A stretch of 22,300 nucleotides of DNA from Candidatus Sumerlaeota bacterium (GTDB taxonomy: Bacteria; Sumerlaeota; Sumerlaeia; MWCT01): NCBI GenBank assembly GCA_026398545.1, contig JAPLSR010000235.1, positions 1 through 22,300 on the forward strand, given 5' to 3'. Below, piece after piece: positions 1-5,146 of the stretch. Under the pieces are notes generated by a model. It was given only the letters and a program-made list of their open reading frames with translations, had not been told where the DNA came from and did not search any database. Made by a program: the position numbers and the translations under genes. Positions within the stretch are counted from its first letter, which is position 1; every line of letters begins with the position of its first letter.

Positions 1-1
1 C

Positions 2-310
2 GGCAACAATTTCCCCCTGAACCAGTTCCGCGCCGGCATTGAAGACCAGCTGAGACATGAGCCGAAGGTCAAATTGGAAAAACTTTTCACGTGGAAGATT
101 CGTGTGATGAACTTCTGGCCGCTCCTCGGTTTTTTCTTCGGGGAGATTTATTTCGCGGGATTCCTGCTGATTCTTGACCTGGGACTCATCTTTCTCTTCA
201 TAAGAATCGCCCTCCCACTTGCGCAAATTAAACGTATGGAAATTAAGGAGACGCCCGCCGTTGAGGAAAAACTTGATAACTCGGAAAAAATTGACAGGAT
301 GAATCCATAG
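2..310 (+). CDS. C-terminal part of an unrecognised membrane protein (5' end outside window)
   Basis: The reading frame is open from the first bases of the window, so this is the 3' end of a longer gene. A TTG at 74 is an internal codon and not a likely start. About 102 residues are visible. A basic, polar stretch is followed by two hydrophobic segments, running from about NFWPLLGFFFGEIYFAG through LLILDLGLIFLFIRIALPL. The protein ends in a charged, Glu/Lys-rich tail that is probably cytoplasmic. No catalytic motif or family signature is visible. The next gene starts about 50 bases downstream on the same strand, so the two may be cotranscribed. The function cannot be named from this fragment. 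Confidence 0.6.
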   Translation, partial: GNNFPLNQFRAGIEDQLRHEPKVKLEKLFTWKIRVMNFWPLLGFFFGEIYFAGFLLILDLGLIFLFIRIALPLAQIKRMEIKETPAVEEKLDNSEKIDRMNP

Positions 311-359
311 GGGCTATGAAAGACAGGCAAACTCAAAATATTATTCACAGGGAAAAATG

Positions 360-1106
360 ATGGAAGGCGAGATAATTATTGAGGGACGATGCGTGGATTG
401 TGTGATGGACCTGTTGCAGCTCAGCGGACGCGGACCGGGACGATACGGCTATTGCCGGCTTCGCCGCATCGTGCTTGAATATCCCTGGGCAATGGTCTGT
501 TCGCATTATCAATACTGGGGTGAGAGACCTGAACTGAAAAAACCCCGCCTCCTCCTTGACCGGAGTGTCCAGCCCCTCCTGGATTACTCCACTCAGAAAC
601 CTCTCCACATCTCCCTCTCACCGGAGGAGCTGAAGGCGCGGCACGGGAATGAGGTGGATGACGATATCCGGCGCAATGTGGGCGCCACACTCACGGCGCA
701 GGAATTTATAAACGCCACGCCTGAAAAACAATACGACCTCATGCTCGGTTTTCTATCCGGGTTCAACCCATATAATTATGTCATTGCAGTAAATGCCCTG
801 CACCACTTCCCCATTGAGAATTTCCCTGAGGATAAAAGGCGGCAACTTCTTGAGAAACTCCTTTCCGAGGAACGCAAGGCGGACCTGAGCGGTGACCCCG
901 GTCTTGTTGCTGATAAACTGGTGATAGCGGCTGGATGGGCGATGGCGCGCCTGGGTCGTGACCTGCCGGGATATCTTGACTCGCTCAGGTTAAAAAAACA
1001 CCGCCCTGACTATGAGCAGAAGCTCCTCAGGGCGGCGCTGGAATTTGTTCGCAATCCCGACCTCAAACCTCGCGGAGGTCTCTTATCCTTCCTGTTTGGA
1101 AGATAA
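360..1106 (+). CDS. Hypothetical protein with four N-terminal Cys (possible zinc site)
   Basis: This is a 248-residue soluble protein that I do not recognise. Two ATG codons lie in tandem at 357 and 360. The purine-rich AGGGA at 349-353 is better spaced from the second, so I start there. The first 50 residues hold four cysteines: C11 and C14 as CVDC, C32 and C47. The spacing could bind a metal, though it matches no zinc ribbon I can name. The middle and C-terminal parts are rich in charged residues and look helical, with stretches such as DKRRQLLEKLLSEERKADL and QKLLRAALEFVRN. There is no signal peptide and no membrane segment. The gene follows the truncated membrane-protein gene on the same strand and converges with the amidase gene, 29 bases away. 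No function is assigned. Confidence 0.75.
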   Translation: MEGEIIIEGRCVDCVMDLLQLSGRGPGRYGYCRLRRIVLEYPWAMVCSHYQYWGERPELKKPRLLLDRSVQPLLDYSTQKPLHISLSPEELKARHGNEVDDDIRRNVGATLTAQEFINATPEKQYDLMLGFLSGFNPYNYVIAVNALHHFPIENFPEDKRRQLLEKLLSEERKADLSGDPGLVADKLVIAAGWAMARLGRDLPGYLDSLRLKKHRPDYEQKLLRAALEFVRNPDLKPRGGLLSFLFGR

Positions 1107-1135
1107 AACTCTCCCGCTTTATTTATTCTCCCGTA

Positions 1136-2281
1136 TCATTGCTGGATGGTTATGGAAAAGACCCTGGGAATATTAGAATTTTTGCGCATATTGACATAGC
1201 GCACCATGAAATCATACTTCCCCGGCTGAAGTGGTTGCGAGGGACGATATGTCAGAATTCCGCCCGTTTCATCATATTCAAAAGGCACATTCAGGTCGTT
1301 AATTGTGAGATTGAGCGACCATTTCACAATGCGCGGAGTCCCCTTGGAACCCCATGACTCAGGACAGCCATCAATAAGGTGGAATTGCACCTTTTGCTCT
1401 TTGCCTGTGAGGATACCGTCGGGCGGAGAGATAAGTTCCACCTTCGGCATGCCATCACGGACATATTTTGCAATGCCGATGTAATAAGCCCACGCCTCAC
1501 GCTTCAGATAATCTGGATTCTTCAGCCTGACCTCCTCATCCGGATTTGAGAAAAAGGACGCCTCAATCAGGATAGCGGGCACTTTTGCCTGTCGGAGCAC
1601 GGCAAAGCCGGCGTTATTATAGATGAGATAATCTGAATAAAGTCCTGTTCCGGCGAATTCAGGAAGGCGCAGCCAGTATTCAATCTCATTCACAATTGCC
1701 CGCCCGAGGTCAATGTTGGAATAGCTGTAACCCGGAAAGGCATGATAAAAGGCTGAGGGAAAATTGGTTTCGCTGTTTGAAGTTGCATTGTGGTGCATGG
1801 AGATAAAAAGGTCGCAATTGTCGATTTCCGCCAACATAGGACGTGCTGAAAGCGCCTCGCTATAATCCTTTTTTAAGTCCCAGTCACCATCGCGAGTCAT
1901 GACAACGGTGACACCGGACTTGAGGAGAAACTCCCGAAGATAACGCGCCACATCGAGGTCCATTAGCGCCTCGCTGTATCCCGATGCGGTGGATTTGTAG
2001 CCCTTAAGGTGTTGATAGCCCCCATGCCCCGGGTCAAGACAGATGCGTAATCCCTTCAGGTAACGTGCATAAGGCGGCGGGGCAAAATCAATTGGCGGCA
2101 GATTCAGCCAGGGGTCTCCTTTTGCCACAGCTGTGCCTGTCGGAAAGCTATATAGGTTATTGGGGTCGGGGACAAAAGGCGGAGGTGGGTCATGAACCAC
2201 TGATGCCTGCATTTTTTCCTGCGCCATTGCCGCAGATATTATCAAAGCGAATATTACCACCAACCCAACAATACGTCCCAT
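1136..2281 (-). CDS. N-acetylmuramoyl-L-alanine amidase (Amidase_3 family), exported
   Basis: This is a zinc amidase that cuts the bond between MurNAc and L-Ala in peptidoglycan, acting outside the cytoplasmic membrane. The N-terminus is a classic signal peptide: Arg, a hydrophobic core, and AMA-Q cleavage near residue 20. The Amidase_3 hallmarks follow in order: CLDPGHGG with zinc ligand H86, the Glu ligand E104 in SEALMDLDVA, TRDGD, the second His in ISMHHN (H163), and the catalytic Glu E240 in ILIEASFFSN. The last 100 residues are beta-rich with an LQPGKYDFMVRY segment and may form an Ig-like domain. Two ATGs are in tandem. AGGAGG at 2288-2293 lies 3 bases from the first (2284) and 6 from the second (2281), so I prefer 2281. 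The DUF2442 gene ends about 30 bases upstream, so the two may be cotranscribed. It could act in cell separation or wall recycling; the sequence does not decide which. Confidence 0.93.
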   Translation of the reverse strand: MGRIVGLVVIFALIISAAMAQEKMQASVVHDPPPPFVPDPNNLYSFPTGTAVAKGDPWLNLPPIDFAPPPYARYLKGLRICLDPGHGGYQHLKGYKSTASGYSEALMDLDVARYLREFLLKSGVTVVMTRDGDWDLKKDYSEALSARPMLAEIDNCDLFISMHHNATSNSETNFPSAFYHAFPGYSYSNIDLGRAIVNEIEYWLRLPEFAGTGLYSDYLIYNNAGFAVLRQAKVPAILIEASFFSNPDEEVRLKNPDYLKREAWAYYIGIAKYVRDGMPKVELISPPDGILTGKEQKVQFHLIDGCPESWGSKGTPRIVKWSLNLTINDLNVPFEYDETGGILTYRPSQPLQPGKYDFMVRYVNMRKNSNIPRVFSITIQQ

Positions 2282-2294
2282 CATATACCTCCTA

Positions 2295-2305
2295 AATTTG
2301 TAATT
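2295..2305 (-). repeat. Copy of an 11-base repeat core upstream of the amidase gene
   Basis: Read on the minus strand this is AATTACAAATT, identical to the core of the tract at 18943-18975. It lies between the DUF2442 stop and the amidase ribosome site. Eleven bases of AT-rich sequence could match by chance; the same setting near a gene start is what makes it worth listing. Confidence 0.4.
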
Positions 2306-2310
2306 TTGAA

Positions 2311-2655
2311 TTACTTCGCTCCGTCGCTGAAGCTATGGCGCGTAAGCGACTTCTTTGCGTTGTGATTTATAGCCTGGCGACGCTCAATGGCTAATAGCCG
2401 CTTGGTGGGAGATGACTTCTTGCATGGAAGGCTCTCCTCATATAAGGTGTCAGGACATACATCTTGGTCATGCGGCCATTGGACTGTTCCGAGCGCCACT
2501 CTCGCCTTCTTGAAATAGGATAGTTCTTTCATTTCGGCGAAAATGCCATGGTCCAGATATGGCTTCATATCGAAAACCCGAATTTCACCATTGGTGAAAG
2601 TTATCGTCAGAGTGAAGTCATTGTTTGCCTTCAAATTGATGACCCTGGGATTCAT
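2311..2655 (-). CDS. DUF2442 domain protein with an unusual C-terminal extension
   Basis: The first 75-80 residues match the DUF2442 pattern: a beta-rich start (FTLTITFTNGEIRVFDMKPYL), then FAEMKELSYFKKARV, GTVQWPHDQDVCPDTLYE. The family is small and of unknown function, and it often sits beside DUF4160, as it does here 61 bases downstream. A strong AAGGAGGG precedes the ATG. Family members usually end shortly after the DTLYE motif, but this one carries about 35 extra residues. Part of that tail (LLAIERRQAIN) is encoded by a 33-nt repeat also found at the end of the neighbouring glycosyltransferase gene. The rest looks like read-through of intergenic sequence. The ancestral protein was therefore probably shorter (inference). 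DUF4160/DUF2442 pairs are sometimes suggested to be toxin-antitoxin-like, but nothing in this sequence proves that. Confidence 0.8.
   Translation of the reverse strand: MNPRVINLKANNDFTLTITFTNGEIRVFDMKPYLDHGIFAEMKELSYFKKARVALGTVQWPHDQDVCPDTLYEESLPCKKSSPTKRLLAIERRQAINHNAKKSLTRHSFSDGAK
2369..2401. repeat. Direct repeat copy A (inside the DUF2442 3' extension)
   Basis: This 33-base segment matches 3294-3326 at 31 of 33 positions, with a 21-base uninterrupted identical core starting at GGCGACGCTCAATGG. Read on the minus strand it encodes LLAIERRQAIN in the DUF2442 tail. The two copies are in the same orientation and the same reading phase, 925 bases apart. Confidence 0.9.
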
Positions 2656-2716
2656 GATACCCTCCTTATTTCAGGGGATCAATCTTGAATATCGGCTGGC
2701 CATTTATGGCCAGGGC

Positions 2717-2935
2717 TCAATTTGCCATCAGCTCTTCTTGGTGGATCTCAATCCAGGCAAGTAACAGTTTGGTCTTTCCAGTAGGAAGCCTTCCCTCCAA
2801 CAAGCGGCCATCAGGTATCGAGAAGACTGCTTCATCATTCTGGTAACGCACGTGAATATGTGGTAGTCTGTGCCTTTTGCTATCAATAAAATACATTGAT
2901 ACGAGCAAGCCATAGAACATGGAGATAACTGGCAT
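2717..2935 (-). CDS. DUF4160 domain protein
   Basis: This 72-residue protein has the full DUF4160 layout: MPVISMFYGLLVSMYF, then the HIHVRYQNDEAVFSI block with its conserved His pair, then LEGRLPTGKTKLLLAWIEIHQEEL. Length and order match the family. The usual leading motif is PH-F-H; here it reads LPHIHV. The start ATG is preceded by AGGA about nine bases upstream. The function of the family is unknown. The gene lies just upstream of the DUF2442 gene on the same strand, the usual partnership. A long AT-rich leader precedes it and holds a possible promoter, so the pair is probably transcribed on its own after the terminator that closes the glycosyltransferase gene. Confidence 0.85.
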   Translation of the reverse strand: MPVISMFYGLLVSMYFIDSKRHRLPHIHVRYQNDEAVFSIPDGRLLEGRLPTGKTKLLLAWIEIHQEELMAN

Positions 2936-3206
2936 ATCGTTTTATCCTAATGGGCGGTTCAGCCGCGCCGCGCCTTGCGGTGTAAACTCCCAGCCATTGT
3001 TATGGGAAATATGGTATCCCCGCTTTTTCGCAGTAAAGTTTAAAAAGTTCTTTCTCAAACGATTAAGAATTTTTGTGTTGTTCAGCAGACACAATAACTC
3101 ATTTGAATGTAAAGTTAGTTTTTATTTATATTCAATAAACTTTTGCGTCAATGAAAATGTAAATCTGAAACCTCTTGCTGTGGCATTGGATGGTATAAAT
3201 TTGCGC
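2936..3206. other. AT-rich gap without a gene between DUF4160 and the glycosyltransferase
   Basis: This is the bulk of a 336-base stretch with no convincing gene. The side next to the glycosyltransferase holds its terminator. The middle (about 3030-3165) is clearly richer in A and T than the flanking genes and holds a possible promoter for DUF4160. The end near DUF4160 is GC-rich. An open frame on the plus strand crosses it (2919-3368) but has no ribosome site. It overlaps the real genes on both sides and its composition looks random, so I do not call it. Confidence 0.6.
3125..3151 (-). promoter_or_regulatory. Possible sigma70-type promoter for the DUF4160/DUF2442 genes
   Basis: On the minus strand, TTGACG (3151-3146) is followed after 15 bases by TATAAA (3130-3125). 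The -35 and -10 hexamers are each one base off consensus. The spacer is short; a 17-base spacing would give the poorer TAAATA. The site lies just past the terminator and about 190 bases before the DUF4160 start, so it could make the pair an independent unit. The call rests on pattern only. Confidence 0.4.
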
Positions 3207-3248
3207 AAAAAACGCCGGGAGGCAATGATTGGCATTAACACTCCCGGC
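3207..3248 (-). terminator. Rho-independent terminator of the glycosyltransferase gene
   Basis: On the minus strand, arm GCCGGGAG (3248-3241) pairs perfectly with CTCCCGGC (3221-3214). An inner AATG/CATT pairing lies in the 19-base loop. The stem is followed by a G-flanked run of six T (3212-3207). It lies about 24 bases past the stop of the glycosyltransferase gene, the right place and orientation for that gene. It separates it from the DUF4160/DUF2442 genes. Confidence 0.9.
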
Positions 3249-3271
3249 ATGGACATTGGCTTCGTCCAGAT

Positions 3272-4867
3272 TTACTTTCTCGCCTTGGCGTTGATAGCCC
3301 GGCGACGCTCAATGGCTAATATCCGCATATGGTCTTTGGCATTATCGTTAAGGTCAATGGTTTCCTGATTGATGGCATGGTCTGTGCCACCGGCGTGGCG
3401 GATGACCTTGTAAATCGGCTCCCATACGCGTCCCATGCGGTATTTTTCAATGATTCGGTTTACGAGGACATAATCCTCGCCATAGTTCCGTGAGTAAGGC
3501 TCATCATTGCAGGCAAAGCCGCCCATTTCCCATATAACCTTGATATGGGCGGAACGAGGCGCCCCCGCGCCGTTGATGCGGAGGAGATTGTTGCGCCCGT
3601 TTTCCTCTGTCCATTCGTCGTGGGTGACAACGGGGATATCCTCGCGGCGGAAGATTTCACCGGTGGGTTTTTTCTCCCAGACCTCATAGGAGCCAATTAC
3701 GAGTCCGATTCTTGAGTCGGACTTAAAGACGGCGAGAACCTTTTCGGCGGCATGGGGCGTTAACTGATCATCGGAATCCAGCTGCAGGTAGTATTTCCCG
3801 CGAGCCTTTTTCAGGGCAAGGTTGAAGCAGAGCCCGAGATTGTTGATATCTGTCACAATCAGGTCAACATCGGGTTTCTGGGGGTCATATCGGGGACCGC
3901 CCTTCATGTATTCCCGAACGGCATCGCAGGTCGGGTCATCCGGTCCTCCATTGCAGACGACTATCATTTCAACCTTTCTGCCAAGGGTCTGCGCCTGAAC
4001 GGACTCGATGGCGGCGCGGATAAATTCCGGTCGGTTGAAAACCGGTGTGATGACCGTGAAGAGGCATTCAAACTTTTTCTCTTCATCGGCAGTATATCGG
4101 ACGGGGCGATAATTCTGCCCCGGGGCAAGGTAGGCGCCGATGCGCTTCAGGTGCTCGGTGCAGGCATTCTCCAATTCGAGGGCAACCTTCTTGCCCGCCT
4201 TGAGATAATAAAAGACATCAAATCCCGCCGCCTGCTCCTTTACGCTGTAAAGCGAGCCGTTGAAGCGGTTCCCTATGCCGATAAGGTCGCCCTTTTCGGA
4301 TGCTCGGAATCGCAAATCATACAGGTCGGCGGCATCATATGTCTCCTTGAGACCCCGGAGTTTTTTTATCATGGGGGCGGAGAAGAAAAACGCCTTTCCG
4401 AAATCCACGGCGTCACGCAGACGACCCTTGTGATAAGGCAGGAGGTGGACCTCTGTCACTCTTCCATCCGGTGCGATGCGTTCATAATCGCAATAAATCA
4501 TGCCAGCCTTCGGATTGCGCTCCGCAGTGACAACGTAAGTGTCAAGGGCGCTCCGTCGGAAGGTGACGGCATTTTCAAGGGTGTTGACAAGAAGGATATA
4601 TGCCCCTCTAACTTTGGCGCTGCCGGCGTTGAAATAGGCGGCGCGGTTTTTGAACTTCCCCGTTATGAGCCTCACCTTTTTCGCCAACTCCACAGAAAGA
4701 TAGGGAGTATCCAGCTTCTTGCCCGAGCCGTCCACAATGATAACCTCCCTCTCAGGATAATACTGACCCAGAAGGCTTTCAATAGTAGCCGTAAAGTCAG
4801 CCGCCGGATACTGGACATCCTTGTTCCAGAGCAAAATAATGCTCACAAGGGGTCTCTTTTCCTTCAT
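3272..4867 (-). CDS. Two-domain family 2 glycosyltransferase, first domain degenerate
   Basis: This is a 531-residue cytoplasmic protein with two GT-A (GT2) folds in tandem. Domain 1 (about residues 6-220) begins LVSIILLWN and keeps an EVIIVDGSG strand. Where the metal-binding DxD should be, after YILLV, it reads NTLEN (residues 95-99). It is therefore unlikely to bind metal and nucleotide sugar normally. Domain 2 (from about 270) begins FTVITPVFNRPEFI and has an intact LQLDSDDQLTP motif (D364-D367). It also has an acceptor-side NYGEDYVLVNRI segment, so it is the probable catalytic half. GGGAGG seven bases before the ATG gives a strong start. The gene is divergent from the fused sugar-activating enzyme, which suggests it may use that nucleotide sugar to build a surface glycan (inference). 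The C-terminal peptide RILAIERRRAINAKARK lies outside the fold and overlaps a repeated DNA segment. A strong terminator follows. Confidence 0.9.
   Translation of the reverse strand: MKEKRPLVSIILLWNKDVQYPAADFTATIESLLGQYYPEREVIIVDGSGKKLDTPYLSVELAKKVRLITGKFKNRAAYFNAGSAKVRGAYILLVNTLENAVTFRRSALDTYVVTAERNPKAGMIYCDYERIAPDGRVTEVHLLPYHKGRLRDAVDFGKAFFFSAPMIKKLRGLKETYDAADLYDLRFRASEKGDLIGIGNRFNGSLYSVKEQAAGFDVFYYLKAGKKVALELENACTEHLKRIGAYLAPGQNYRPVRYTADEEKKFECLFTVITPVFNRPEFIRAAIESVQAQTLGRKVEMIVVCNGGPDDPTCDAVREYMKGGPRYDPQKPDVDLIVTDINNLGLCFNLALKKARGKYYLQLDSDDQLTPHAAEKVLAVFKSDSRIGLVIGSYEVWEKKPTGEIFRREDIPVVTHDEWTEENGRNNLLRINGAGAPRSAHIKVIWEMGGFACNDEPYSRNYGEDYVLVNRIIEKYRMGRVWEPIYKVIRHAGGTDHAINQETIDLNDNAKDHMRILAIERRRAINAKARK
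3294..3326. repeat. Direct repeat copy B (end of the glycosyltransferase gene)
   Basis: This is the partner of the copy at 2369-2401, with two mismatches in 33 bases. It encodes ILAIERRRAIN just before the glycosyltransferase stop. Weaker similarity continues on the 3' side of the genes, where TTGCGTTG and TTGGCGTTG align next to the copies. The original repeat may therefore have been longer. I saw no third copy in the window. Confidence 0.9.
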
Positions 4868-4909
4868 GATTATCCTCCCTTATTGAACTAACATATTTCT
4901 TAAAATCGG

Positions 4910-4938
4910 TTGGCAAATTCACCCATTTGGCTTATAAA
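4910..4938 (+). promoter_or_regulatory. Strong candidate sigma70-type promoter for the fused kinase and epimerase genes
   Basis: TTGGCA at 4910-4915 and TATAAA at 4933-4938 are separated by exactly 17 bases. Each hexamer is one base from consensus. The site lies in the divergent gap between the glycosyltransferase (-) and the fused enzyme (+). It implies a transcript start near 4945 and a leader of about 200 bases before the preferred ATG at 5147. The leader holds a small CACA-TTCG-TGTG hairpin (about 5077-5088) but no riboswitch that I recognise. Confidence 0.55.
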
Positions 4939-5146
4939 CTATTTCCATCATTTTTCAATAATCAATATATTTTTTCACCTCCCCACCGCTTTTCCCAATA
5001 CATCCGGTCACACAAAAGGCGCACATTCCCATTTACAAATGAAGATATCATGTGAAATATCACTGATTAATGAACACATTCGTGTGGCGGATATTTGGGA
5101 CATACTTTCAAGTTTTCCCCAACCTGACAAAATGGGTGGCGAAGCA

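Noticed and set aside
2311..2935. Toxin-antitoxin system call for DUF4160/DUF2442
   Set aside because: The pairing and size fit, but neither protein shows a known toxin fold or DNA-binding motif, so only the domain names are given.
2919..3368. 149-residue open frame on the plus strand
   Set aside because: It overlaps the DUF4160 start, the terminator and the glycosyltransferase end on the other strand, and has no ribosome site or protein-like pattern.
4151..4891. 246-residue open frame antisense to the glycosyltransferase
   Set aside because: The minus-strand glycosyltransferase has clear motifs, a strong ribosome site and a terminator; this is its shadow.
5077..5088. Small CACA-TTCG-TGTG hairpin as a riboswitch or terminator
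   Set aside because: The stem has four base pairs only and no T run or known aptamer pattern; it is too small to call.
4910..5146. N-terminal extension of the fused enzyme from a TTG at 4910
   Set aside because: The extension overlaps the best promoter, has no ribosome site, and reads as random His/Phe/Ser-rich text. The family begins near the ILAAGKG motif.
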